This document shows positions 49,969 through 63,500 of a DNA stretch of 64,000 nt, piece after piece. The stretch is from Onchocerca lupi. Taxonomy: Eukaryota > Nematoda > Chromadorea > Rhabditida > Onchocercidae. Position numbers and translations under genes: made by a program. The stretch is from assembly GCA_028564675.1 (NCBI GenBank), contig JAOVVO010000058.1:1-64000 (forward strand). Direction: 5' to 3'. Position 1 is the stretch's first letter. Each line of letters starts with the position of its first letter. Below the pieces are notes generated by a model. That model did not search any database and had not been told where the DNA came from. It saw nothing but the letters and a program-made list of their open reading frames with translations.

Positions 49969-52192
49969 ATGAGTAGTTCGGAAGAAGTGTCATGGATCAC
50001 GTGGTTCTGTGGTTTGCGAGGGAATGAATTCTTTTGTGAAGTTAGTTATTAACAATTTCTAGGAAATTTAATCAAAAACTTCCATAAAAATTCAAAGAGT
50101 TTGATTTAGTGCAAAAAATGAGCAATGGATCTAAGCAGAAATTCAGTTCATGCAAGTGCAATAACTAAACCAATCGTCCAAATTTATCACATCCTTTTTG
50201 TCACCACGCATTCTTTATATTATTTGATACTATACGATGAACTGAAAGCTTTTTCATTATGACTTGGTGGCATAGTTCTTTGTATTAGAGTTTTCATCAT
50301 GTTTTTTCTTAATGGATGTTCAAAATTTTCTCTTTCGGAGACAGTGTAGTTTTATATTCATTGGCGTCGTTTCCTTTTTCATGTTTTGTGCTTCAGGTAG
50401 ACGAAGAATACATCCAGGATAAATTTAATTTAACTGGTCTTAATGAGCAGGTTCCACATTATCGGCAAGCACTGGATATGATTTTGGATTTGGAGCCAGG
50501 TTTTTATTTTCAGTTCTCCGAAGTTTTCAGTTATAATTTCAAATTCTAATTTTTGGTTGCTAATGTAATCAAACTGTAATGAAATCTAATCCTTAATGTT
50601 TAGCAGATCATTTTAATTGAGATTAATACATCTTTTATTGCATTGGAAGATTTTATCAAAACCTTTGGTGTGAAAAATAATATAATTCGAGGAGTTTCTG
50701 TTTTTGATTTTTATAACTGAAAACAATAAAATATTCATTATAGAAATTATAACTATAAAAATAAGATTGCATAATTGAAGTCAAATGAGTTAAATGTATA
50801 TTGTTATATCAATGGCTATTCAATATTTATTTCGATAAAAACTCGTCCAAAATGAGTCGTCTCTTTATTAAGATGATGATTTCGAAGACAATCCGAATCA
50901 ATCAGATTTGGTTGAGCAAGCTGCCGAAATGTTATATGGACTAATTCATGCCCGCTATATTCTAACAAATCGTGGAATCCAACAAATGATTGATAAATGG
51001 CACGATCATGACTTTGGTGTATGTCCTCGTGTTTACTGCGAGAATCAACCAATGCTGCCAATAGGTAAATATTATTTTTTTTTTACAATTTTAGAATTTT
51101 GTTAGAATTGTGTTACCTAATAGTTGCATTCATAAATTGCAGATTCATTTGTATCACTTGATTACTCCGACTACTACTCCATATTTTTCTTTTTTTTCTT
51201 TTCTCACCTTTTTGTCATGTTTGCTTTCAGATTTTTGGATTGTAAATGTAGTGGTTTGACTTATTAGCTTTGCTTCTATAACGTTTTTTCTAGTAGCAGT
51301 TACACAAATCTCTCAGTTACAATTTGTAAATTGGAAAAATCCTTGCTTTTTGCAGATTCATAAATAAAACTTTCCTCCTTTCAGGTCTTTCTGATGTACC
51401 TGGAGAATCGATGGTTAAACTCTACTGTCCTCGTTGTTGTGATGTTTATGTACCAAAATCATCAAAGCACCAAAATACCGATGGCTCGTATTTTGGTACA
51501 GGATTTCCTCATATGCTTTTCTTCGTACACCCGGAAGAAAGACCAAAACGACCTGCAACAAGTTTTGTTCCACGGTATTATTTTTTCTTTTTGGGGATAT
51601 GAGACAGTCACTTCGACAAATAGTTGTGTGTTATCTGACAATTCATATCGATTGAATTTTTCTGTTTTGGGAATTTCGATTTCAAGAAAGGGAAAGTTTA
51701 AATCGAATTTTAGGAAAATTTCATTTAAAAAACAATTGTATGTTTAAAATAGTTTAGTAAATTGTAAAGATGGATGAAAAATCATTTACAGTTGAGTCAT
51801 ATTTTGTAGTTTTGAAACTATATTTCATAGTTTTTTTCAATTTCTTGCATTTCCTCACAATAACGTTGTGCCTTTTTAATCAATTTGTTTGTAATTTAGC
51901 TTGACTCACACATAACTCAACTCATATCATCTTCCCTTTTTCAATGATTATCCTGTTGAAATGTGATGTAAAATTTAACATTTTAATTTTTATGATTATC
52001 AAAAACTCAAAAAAGAGAAAAAACTCATTTTGTATGATTGTCAAAAACTGTTGACATCATTTCAGATTGTATGGCTTCAAAATTCACCCGACTGCTTACG
52101 CTTTGCAGTATCAACAGAGTCAGTGCAACGGTAATGTGAATAATGGCTCGCCAACAGTGGCGGTCAATATGTCACCATTTACTGCTAAATAA
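49969..52192 (+). CDS. kin-10: Casein kinase 2 regulatory subunit beta
   Basis: Beta subunit that dimerises through a zinc finger and assembles the CK2 tetramer. Five exons: 49969-50040, 50397-50499, 50873-51064, 51385-51574, 52066-52192. They total 684 nt, or 227 residues (human 215). The N-terminus MSSSEEVSWITWFCGLRGNE is a near-exact match to the autophosphorylation site region of the family. It is followed by the acidic loop DDDFEDNPNQSD. The zinc finger uses CPRVYC and, in exon 4, CPRCCD. YFGTGFPHMLFFVHPE and RPKRPATSFVPRLYGFKIHP complete the signature. The C-terminal tail (after HPTAYALQ) is divergent, as usual. An ATTCAG acceptor lies just before the ATG, suggesting spliced-leader addition. 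Confidence 0.98.
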
Positions 52193-54532
52193 AATAAGTA
52201 TTCAATTATATGAAATTCATTTCTGGAAATCTCATAGTGACATGAATAATTTTGCAAAGCGCTTGGCTTGCATGATATAGAACTATGTATACGGTTTCAG
52301 GAAAGTAGATTTTTCTGGAATTTCAGTGATGAATTCAATGAGCTCTCGTTATCGTTAATTATTTTTATATTTATGTTTTTATTCATTCTGCAAGTAAACT
52401 TCTAATTTGTCATTTAATGCCTACTATATATCGCCTGAAAACCAAGACAATTCTTGCGCGGACGAAACTTGTAACTTTATCTGGATCTATTACCTTTACA
52501 TCTAAGTATGCCATCGCCCATTAAATAGCTTGCACCTTCCAGAGAAACATGAGATTATCGATCTGAGAATAATGCTATCTGCAATCTTCCCTATTTTTCG
52601 GAATTTCCCGTAAACAAACATAAAAGAATAAGTCTTCTACAGCATATGAAATAAAATAAATTTTCGAAATTAAGATACGTACACAAACATCAAAATTTCA
52701 TTGAAATATTTTTTCTTTCTCAAAACAACAAGAATTGGAATGTTGAAAACAACACATGGACATGTCATGAACATTTCTTCAAAATTTATAGCACGGTGGA
52801 ACACAAAATGCACAAACTGTGCCATAAAACATACAATAAATGTGTTTACTAAACATTGAGCAAGTCATTTTTCCTTGATGAAATAGAGCGCAATAACTAA
52901 TACAATTTGAATCAGACTTCCAGAGAGAATCATTGCCCTAATTTTGTTGGGGAACAAAGAAAATAAAAAAAAAGCTAAGCAGTAAATGAACAGATGAAAT
53001 TTTAATAAAAAAACAATTGCAGAACTCATCATTCCTTACTGTATGTCAGAATTTTTTTCTAAACAGCCAATTCTTCAGTAATTTATTTTGTGTCTTACTG
53101 AGAACTTCAACGTTTTTTTTTGAGAAAAATCTTCAATATTTTTTTTTTCCGAAAGCTAAAATTTGACAAGTTAGATTTTTGCTGATATAAATAATTTCCA
53201 AATATGACTAATCGCTATTAAAACAAGACTGACCTAGCAAAAACTTTAAATTATGGATCATAAATTATAATAGCATTTGAAATATAATACAAATAGAGAA
53301 ACACAAAAGATCTGAACCCATCAAAAGCTTAAATAATCATTGGGATAACAAGTACTTTTGCAAATGAAATCTGTAAAACAATGCTTGCGTAATGTGAACT
53401 GGAAATATAGAGAAACAACTACATCATATATGATCTAAAGGAAGACAGCAGTGCAAAAAAGAAAATGGAAGCTAGCAATAAAACGTACAATTTATTTAAT
53501 ACAATTTATAAAAGAAAAGGAAAAAAGACATAAATATGTTTCCTGTTGGATACGTAAATATTCAGGAATTTTTATACATAAGAATGAACAGTGCAGAAAG
53601 TAGAACTCAATAACAGATATTATCCTTCACTTATGTCGAAGATTCTGAGTCAGAATATCTAACTCGGTTCTTAAATTTCTCTTAACACTCCGTCGATTGA
53701 AGAAATGAGATTAGAAAGTTTATTTGATAGGAAAAAAAATTAATGATCACTAGAAAAAGAAGTTGTCGATGAAAACTAGCAAAGAAAATAATAAGAAAAA
53801 TATAGCTATAAAACACAATAAAGAAAAAAGCAAAATTTTTTTATAATTTTGTTTTTGAATGAAAGAAAAAGTGGCAAATAAATTAAATAAGCACAATAGC
53901 ATTAGACAGAAGAAATAAAACAGGTGAAATAATTGAAACTATATAAGACAATGAAATAAGAACTTGATCTAGTTAAGTTTTTCTCATTGTATGAGAATTT
54001 TTCTAATCCAGTGAAGTTTTTCTATAATTATTAAGAACCTTTCCGGAAAATCAAAAAAAATTCGAGAATCACTGATTCACTCGAGATTCGGAAATAGACA
54101 ATATTCATGACAATCAGAGTGAAGAGGGAGTAAGATAAACAGTAAAGAAAAAAAAAAATAAAACAAAATGAAACCCGAAAGAATATCTTGCACAGAATCG
54201 ATGTAACGAAGCAGAAGGGAGTAATTTATCAATGAATGACAATAATAAAAACGAACTGTGATGAGCATATTGATGATGTTGACGAGATCTCTGGAAACGT
54301 TTCAAGTTGACAGTTTCAAGTTTTCTCACGAAATTTGAAGACTCAATTTTTTAAAAATCCAAAAATCCAGTTAAAGAAACAGTGAACAATTATCAAATAG
54401 ATCACAATAATAAAATTAATAAAAACAAAATCTGCAAAAAATTGGAGTTTTCTTACAATAATATCAAAAAGTACTTTTTGGGAATATTGGATCAACAATT
54501 TTGCTTTAAGCGCGTTGTCCTGAGTTGGGTAA
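52193..54532. other. Intergenic region between convergent CK2 beta and gld-2
   Basis: About 2.3 kb with A-rich composition and both 3' UTRs. The overlapping frames at 54077-54329 on the minus strand are low-complexity. No exon, repeat or RNA gene is supported. Confidence 0.55.
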
Positions 54533-57500
54533 TCAAGATGAAGCAGTACCAGAATGATAACGCATTCGTACAACTGACTGCCCTAAATTTGATTTATTTA
54601 AATGATTTCGGTCGGCACATCCCATCGAACCGTGCGTACGACGGCCAATCTTGGGGCGTCGTTGAATAATTACTTTATCTGTAAACCGCTGCTGATCCAT
54701 TGCACTCTTCTCCTTGCTAAGAATTTCAAATGATTTCGTTGAATCAATGTGTAATCTAAAAAATCGAACAACTAGTACTATTATTTATTATCATAATAAT
54801 AACTAATATTATTAGATAACTTCGATATAATTTGTCTAACATCATACTCGCTTACTTTAAAAACTGTAATAAAAATACCATTTTTTGGCAAATAAAAATT
54901 TCTTTTCCAATTTTGCTCACATCTGAACTACAAATTTTTTCAGGCTCGCTTTGCTATTAATAAAATTACGTGCTCAAGAAGATATGTGCAATCTGTGAAT
55001 GAAATGATTACGGCGTATGAAAAATGATATATCAGTATCTTCCAACAAATTGAGGGGATAGTTTCTTACTTTTCATTACGAAACTTCATCTGAAGCTGTT
55101 TCGGTTGACGTTCAGAAAGTATGGCTTTAGAATTCTGCTCGATACTTGTTGAAGTCGATTCGTCATCAACAAGTATAGATGATGTAGTTTCAAGTGTCGT
55201 TCCCGATGATAGCATTTTTCCCATGAGGTTCTGGAAAAAATAGATTTTTATGGAAAAACAAATTTTCATGAAAGTATATTTTCAGCGAAATCCTGAAGGA
55301 GATTTCATGTAAATATATCTATCTCTTAGAAGTTTTACGATTTTTATTCACTACTTCATTCAAAAGGGAAAAAAAAATTAATGAGCACTAACAATAGTAC
55401 TTTTTGAAGTTTCTTCATTGCTAGCTATATTTGTTCTTTCACTCTTATGGTTCCCTAGTGCATTTCTTTGGCTGCAATGGAAGATGCTGTAATTAAATGA
55501 AACTTTAGAATGGAAAACATGAATTCATTTCGATAATCCAAATAAATCCTAAGCAAACAAAAAAATAATACGATGAGTGAATCATAAGAGATACAATAGT
55601 ACTTGGTAGATATTAAGTATACTGTAAAGTCCCTTCCCGTCCCCATTCTCTTAATAAAAAAAGGAACCTCATGTCTTCTTCCACGAAAATCGGCTTATTG
55701 AATAAAACAACTACAGTTTCCAACTTAGTTTCAGATTCTGCATCAAGGAGTAGTGATCTATCTGCTACCATGAGATCACATTCTTCTTTGTTTGACTGTG
55801 GCAAAACCATCGGCAGACGTTTGCTCATCAGTGCCACATCACTAGAACTCATGGCCGTTGGTGAGTCCGCTTCTGATTGCGCTAAGATGCTTAGTTGAGC
55901 ATTCGAGCTAGAAATTATCTTATAAAGAAATTGTTTTCTGATATGAAACAAAGAGGAAGAGAATAACTGATCTACCCCATTGATGATCCAATGCTGGGAT
56001 TAATTGGTCCAACATCTAGAAATGCTTTCAGATCACGATTAGTATCCAGTTCATAGCAACCATCGACAAATGCTTGACGAATCGCATCAAAAACCATCTG
56101 GTTGTGAACAGAATGAGCTGTATTTGATAGAGTAAACGGTTCTGCAAATGTTTCTTTTACTCTTCCATGAGCTTTAATTCTAAATCTTCTACGAAATCAT
56201 CCTACAGTTTCAATTAAAAGAGAAACTTTGCATTTAGATTTTTTGGACTAACAGTGAATAGATTTTGCAAATTAAAATTATGTTCTTTATTTTCTTTTCT
56301 TATTTATAGTTTTAAATTCCTTCTCTTTCTTTTTTTTTTTCAATTTTCTCAATCATTATTTCATATCTTAATTCGTTTTACAAATCAATAGCTATCATTC
56401 TACGACGATGGAACTGTGATGTCTCTTTCAGCAAATTAAACAGCCGAGATGTGTGACTTAATTTGTTTGCATCTTATTCATTTCTAAATAATTTAATGAA
56501 AATGTCTGGTTTTTTTAAAATTAAAATTCTCAACTTGTTTGAAATCCAACCTTGGACTGAGCCTATGCTTAAATATTTTTATTTTTAATTTATGACAAAA
56601 TATCATTATTACATAATTTCGGTTATTTAGGATAAATTCAGCTAATTACAACCTTCAATGCAGATGCAATTCCACTGGGCAATGTTACTATTATAAGGAG
56701 AGGGCTGTCGTGCAACTACTGTACGTTCTGTTCTGCTACCCAAACGTACTGATATCGCATCTTTCAAATAGCTGTAATAAGATTTTTCTAGAAATTAATT
56801 AAACACTTGCAAATTTTATTTCAAGAAACTATCAGAATCCAGTAAAAAATTTGATTTAAATATGTGCATTTTTAATTCAATGATTTTCGAAATTTTTTCA
56901 AGCAATGCAAAGTTTCAAATTATGTAAGCTTACTCAAATATTGGGAACCTACTCAAATTTAAAAGCATAATATTCGAGGAAACCAATAAGTAATTCGCCA
57001 AGCGTTATTGTTTCGTTAGTAACCCATGCCGGTGGCGGTTCCAGCTGACTTGAAATATTTAGCGAGCGCACATCAACACTTGAACTAAATCTCTTTGGAT
57101 ATACTACCTGTAGCGATGGTAAAATTGGCTGCTTCAAACCACCTGGAATTTTTATAAGAACAAAGGATGTACAGAACTAAAAATGATTTTTGTCTTCTGT
57201 TTCACCCAGTGCACATTAATTTGCTAAAGCAAATGCTCGATGTAAAAATGTTTGATCAGTTACGCATAAAATAAGCTTATATTTAAAGAAATTAAAAGGG
57301 AATTTAGAAAAGCATTTAAAGTGGAAAGTTTTCAAAATTTTCGTGAGTGAAATTATTGAATAAAAGAATTTTGAAAAATTTTCAATTGCTAAGGCAATTG
57401 ATATTGGAACCTAAAAAAATGATATCAAGATATCAATAAAAAAAAACCAGAAAAAGTAAAATCGGAAAAATGTTAATTTTAAGTCTAGTTAGAAGCAAAA

Positions 57501-60500
57501 TAGTTTACAAACAAGAAAATGGTATTTTTTGGATTTGAGTAAGTTACAAGATTTTTTCTTTAACTAAAACCAAACTGCTTTTTATTTAAAAGGATATCAG
57601 ATTTTGCATCCTCATATTTTGTATAGGATAGATTTTGTAATAATAATTTGCATGTCACTGAAGAAGACTGACAGATTTTCTTACTGATTAAATAAATACA
57701 AAACTTACATTGCAAATAGTGAATAACCATTAAAACAAGCGAGTAAGATGTAAATGAAGAGCGATTCGCATCGTTGATATCTCTTCGTTTTGCCCATTCT
57801 TTGACAACACTCACTAATGGTCGAACTCTCCAGTCAACTGAAATTTTGAATTAATTATAAAAAATATAATGAGAAACATGACTGGTTGAATGTAACAATT
57901 TTGCTAAAGTTATTTCAAACCTGATTTATGATGCTTCATTTTTAGTTCTTAATTTAGTTTAATTTCTAAGTCGTCGACTTGCTATGAAATTTCTAGAATA
58001 TGTACGTGGAAAAAAAAAGCAGATACAGTAAAAATAACGAAGAAAGAGAACCTACATGACGAATAATAACAAAGCAAATGCGTATTGCGAATAGCAACCG
58101 AATTATTGGCATTCAAATCAACAGTGATGTCAGTGAAGGGTTCATAAAAACTTAAACGCAAAATAGGCACTTTGGCAAGAATAAGTTGCATGTGTGAAAC
58201 CCACTTCATCTCAGTAAGAGCACTCTGGATCATATTTAATACCACCACTGCATCTGTTCGCTGATCTAACTAAAAACATTTTGTTAAAACCAAAAAATTC
58301 ATTCTTCTTCAGAAAAACTTAACTTGATCTAGAATTTAAGTGAAAAAAATTTTAACTATAAAAATGAAGCAAGATATAAATGGATTTTAAGATATAATGA
58401 TTATGATCAGTTACCACCAGTAATCATAAAAAGTATACAATTTTTAGATGAATATTATTAAAACAAGTTTTGAAAATTCTCATATCCGACAATACCTGAT
58501 TATTTCATTTCGATGCTATTAGAATATAGAATGATGAAAAATCCTAACTATAGGCAACTTATCAACTTACATCTTTGTTTGTTATCATTAGACATAAATC
58601 CATATCAGAGCTATTCGTGCCAAAACCATTCAATGATGAACCTACTACATACAGACCGCACACTGCAAAACATTCAAATTGTAATGTTAGCCACATCAAC
58701 CAAAAATTTACTACCACTGAAGAATACTGCCGCTTTGAAATATAATTTTCCAAAAAAATGACAGAGTCCATAGCGGCATACTGACTGCATGCATGCTACA
58801 ATCAATTAAATCTCAAGTAAAGTACTGGGAAAAATCGGCGATATGGCATAATAAAGGACATCACGAAGATGAAGTTTGCGATTGAGAACGTTTTCCGTTT
58901 GTGTGATCGTTCTGTGATAATACCAAATTTCTTCACTGAGAACATCAAGTTTTGACAATTCAAAACCGCCATTATCGCTAACACTTGGCTCTGGTGGTCC
59001 TTGCACTGGGGATGTTTCGCCTAGAAACCAGAAAAAGTGAAATGGGGAAAAAAATTGAAAAAAAAAAACAGGTATATGGGTGTAGCTTCACCAGGCAATA
59101 TTTTATTAACAATTTTGGAAAATAGTTTGAATGAAACTAATGAATTTATATTCAAAAAAATTATGAATAATAGAAAAATCTACTCGAGAAATCCAGTCTG
59201 GCATTGGCAGTTCGTATTGTTCCTTGTTGTGATAGCTCCTCCGTTATGCTACCAGCTGATGAAATCGATTTTTTAGTGATTTTTTTATCTTCAACAGAAA
59301 TACGATCGCAGGCGCCTGCAGCAAAAATCAGTTTAGATATCAAAATGTTGCGTCGACCATGTAAATAACAAAACCCGGACCGTTAAGTTCCAGACAGTTA
59401 TATGTTTCTTTTCATTCACATGCACTCGTTCGGAGTAAAACTAGGTTGATTCAATATCCAGCAATGATAAACGGAACAAAAGAGGAAATAAACAAACCTA
59501 TTGTTACTGATGATACCACAGGAAGTAATGAATCGCTACTAATTTCTAAAAAAAACTTGGACGAAAAACTATACTTGATTTAAACAAAAAATATTGCATC
59601 TTAAATTTTAAATATGTATAAGCTTAAATTATGTTCTTTGATTTATCTAGAAAAATTTGATATACTATTTTACATCATCAACATAATAGTAAGTCAACAG
59701 ATTGCTCTCAGCTTCATGTACAAAGTTCTTTAATTTTCTTTCATTTTGTTATCAAAAATATGGAAAAAACATTTCCAAGAGAAAACGTAAAAATCAAACA
59801 AGTACATCACATAATCGAAATCGAATATATGCTTCACTAATACTTTCAACATTAACATCTATCAAATTATGTCCAATGGAATAACTCAAACTTTCACAGC
59901 CAATGCATGTTCTTTTAAATAATGTAATTTTTGCCGAAGTTTCTCCGGAAGAATCTTAAAATCTTCCCGATCAATTTCAATCTACTAATTAAGATATCAA
60001 CAAATCTGATCAATTTTCGTGAAATTTCTTACTATTGAAATCCAAATGAATTATAAATTCAAATATTATATATTAAAAAGGAAATCGAATTCAGTGGATT
60101 ATATGAAATAAAAGTATTAATTCCAGCCTTATCGGGTTTCAGCCTATTTACACGGGCCTTTTAAAAGAGTATAGCAAAAATGCAGTTTAAAGTCAGAACA
60201 ATAGTTCTTACAAATAGAAGTAATTCAAAAGGATATTAAACTTTTTTTAGTGAATACAAAATAAAAAAAAAAATCTGCATTTATAGCAATAAACACCAGA
60301 TAAATTAGAGAAATCAAGTCCTAATGAATAAAAAACTGACTTAACAGTTTTAGCCGCAAAGCTTACCACAACTCCAAAAGTAGCCCGTCGTGAAGATATT
60401 TTCGATTTTTATATTAGAAACAATAATAAAAAGAAATTGCTGATAGAGACTTATCGCCGTACGTGTATGACAACAACTGATGAAATAATTACAAAACTGG

Positions 60501-63500
60501 TGCTTTTATTGAGCGAAAAATAAGGTACAAAATCAGTTCGTCTTCTATTTTACATTTCTTTGAGAATAATTAAAAGAGTTTGTCATGCACTAATAATTCA
60601 ATTTCCCCACCGCCTCTACTAAGTAGTTAGATTCATCAAATAAATAAAAGTCAAGTCGGAAAATATAAAATGAAATTGTCAAGTCAGTGAAAAACAACTT
60701 CAATAAATCCTGAATCATGCATTAAATTACAAACTCAAACTATTAGAATGGTTCAAAAGTCCACTCAGAATTTCTTCTGAGCCGTGCAAATGATACTCAC
60801 TATCTAACAAAACTAGATCTTAAAATTTGAGATTCAAAGAAATTCACTTAAGCACTTTTGATTTTGCGTGACGTACTATAAATGGATTTTGGAATAAGTT
60901 TAGTAGCTGGTAATTTAAAAACAATTATGGATTTCTTCTTCTGGAATTAGCTACAATTAAGTAATTTCGAAAATTCTAACTTCATCAAAACAAACAGACT
61001 TCACTGAGAACTAATGAAATAGCAAGATTCGGCGATGATTTTAATCTATCTTTGATCAATATTGCATATTAAATTTACTCAAATGAAATTTCAATTTATC
61101 TTTTTATATTCATTCTTCCTTTTCTTTTTTGAATGATTTTTCTTTAGGTATCAAATATACATTCGAACAACAAGCATTGATTTGAAAGTGCAGTGATGAT
61201 TACTGACCATTGAAACAGAAAAAAGAAGAACTCAAGATATAATAGGTTAAATGTTTGACGATCGAAAGGATTTTACTGACTATACTCGAAGGCATAATGC
61301 ATTTAGCACTGAACATTTCTTTCTACTGACTAATAATTTTCCCAATTTTCATAGTTCTATCCTCAATTTCGCTGCATAATAAGCCTTCATATTCTTCCCT
61401 TTCTAGTTTCATAAAAATCACAAATAACGTTCAAGAGTTTCGAGAGGAAAATCCAGATTTATAAAATTTTTCCTTTCTCGAAATCTTCTAAATGGCATAT
61501 TTTAAGGAACGATTATTTTAAGGAAGCTATAGGAAGTTTTTGAATTAAACAAAAACTTTTTTGTACAAAAATTTGTTTTGCTTTATCACAATTGCCTGTC
61601 AATAATGAATAGTAATAACAATACAGTCAAAATCTGCAGTACATGATATACTCTAATTCAGAGAATTAAATGTTAGCTAACAGCTGGCTACAAGTTATAA
61701 AGATGTGCCTCTCTTGCAAAACAATGAGATGGTAATGATAATAAAAATTTAGAAGAATTTGATCGAAAAGATACGAAAAGTAAAGAAAATTTATTCCAAA
61801 TATCTTTAATAACAAAAGACCCTGTAATAATGTTGAAAGAGGAAACGTAACAGCAATAATACTTTTCAACTTGTTTTACAGTAAATCTTTTCTGCAGCTA
61901 TGGTCGATGGACAGAAAAATTTATGATATTCATGACCAAGGATGACATCAATCGTTCCTCTCTAGATCATAAGAAACCATGTATCCCAAACTGACTCTTG
62001 CCTCATCATGTAAACAACCTAACACCAAACTGTCAATTCATGAAATTTCGGTAATCCTTATCAAGCCTTAATGATGCATATCTATAAATAAAAAGAGAAA
62101 GCAAAAAGAATGATGATTTTGTCATCGAAAAGCATTGATAAAAATGACACAAGTCAGTTACATCGAAAAATTGAAGTTCTGATTGAATTTCAACATCCTA
62201 CATATTTTCTGTTAATTTTAGAAATCTCAAAAATAATTCATAGTGCTCTTTAATCAATATTAAGCATTAGTCATCATCTGATGTAAATAAGTCAAACGAA
62301 CAGTGCTGCCACTAAATATATGTGATTACATCATCCATGGATGATAACCCCAATTGAATAATCTGGGTTAATTAGAATTCATGGATCAAATATGGTAAAA
62401 ATATTAAGTTGAATAAATAAATAAAAAAAGCTAGTCCGATCAACATAAGTAAAACAATAAAATGAATTAAATTAGAATCATAAGATGAATGATTGCTATA
62501 ATATCAAGAAACGAAAAACAAAAGAAAATTCTGGATAAATATTGCATTTATCTCAAAAATTTTTTAAGAAAATTTAGATTTTATTTCCAAATCTCCTTCA
62601 TTCTAACCACTCCATAGAAGTTTTAAATAATGTATGATTGAATTTCGGGCCATTTTATGCCATGCATTTATTGTCATCTTATCAAGTATTCAAACAAAAA
62701 TAAGTAAAAATAACCTCCTTCACAAACTGCAACATGTTCGCAAAATAATCCCGTCAGTTGTTCAACACCCTGTGCTGTCTTTCGCGTATTTTCTGCAGTT
62801 TGTTGTGATTCATAACTTTGATCAAGTCTTTCCTCTTTTGTCTCATTACCAATTGCTTCCACCTGAAACAAACAGCCAGCTAACAACTCCAAAACATGCA
62901 TTATTAAAGCCCATTTCTTCTTTTTTCAGCGGGAATCAAAAATACTGAGTTCTCTAGGAGCCAGGTAATTTACAAGCTTAAGTTAAACTTGCAAACTCCT
63001 TGGAGTCAATTCATCAGCACTTATATTTTTCCGATAATCTATAAGCTAAATAAAGCCATAAAATAAGCTGAGGTTCAATAAAAGCCATCTCATCAATATT
63101 TATACTTTTAAGAAAGATTCAATTTTAATATCATTCAATGCTACTCAGTTTAATTTCAGAGAATAAATATTGTTTTTAATCACTTCTTAAAAGTATTGCA
63201 TTCTTAACTTGTTCTTCTCCTTAAACTTAAAAGAGGCATAATTTCATGCCTCTTTTAAGAGGAATATTTCACTTGGGAATAGTTTAGTCTGCATATGATA
63301 ATATATAGACTAAACTGCTCCTAAGTGCGAATACTCAAAAAATATACATATATTCAAATTAATCTGGTGATAGAACTTTTGAATTTGTAGTTTCCTGAAA
63401 AATATATTCTGTTGCCTCCAACAGCAGCTTTTTTAAAATCACAATCTCGATTGGCTCTTTTATCAAAAGCTTTAAAAAGTCTATCTTCAGGAAAATAAGA

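Noticed and set aside
50816..51061. Minus-strand 81-codon frame
   Set aside because: Antisense shadow of CK2 beta exon 3.
54077..54329. Overlapping minus-strand frames of 63 and 71 codons
   Set aside because: Low-complexity Phe/Leu/Ser products from an A-rich tract, beyond the gld-2 stop, with no support.
62634..62948. Plus-strand 104-codon frame opposite gld-2 exon 3
   Set aside because: It is the shadow of the coding exon at 62862-62715, whose minus-strand frame joins neighbours in phase.
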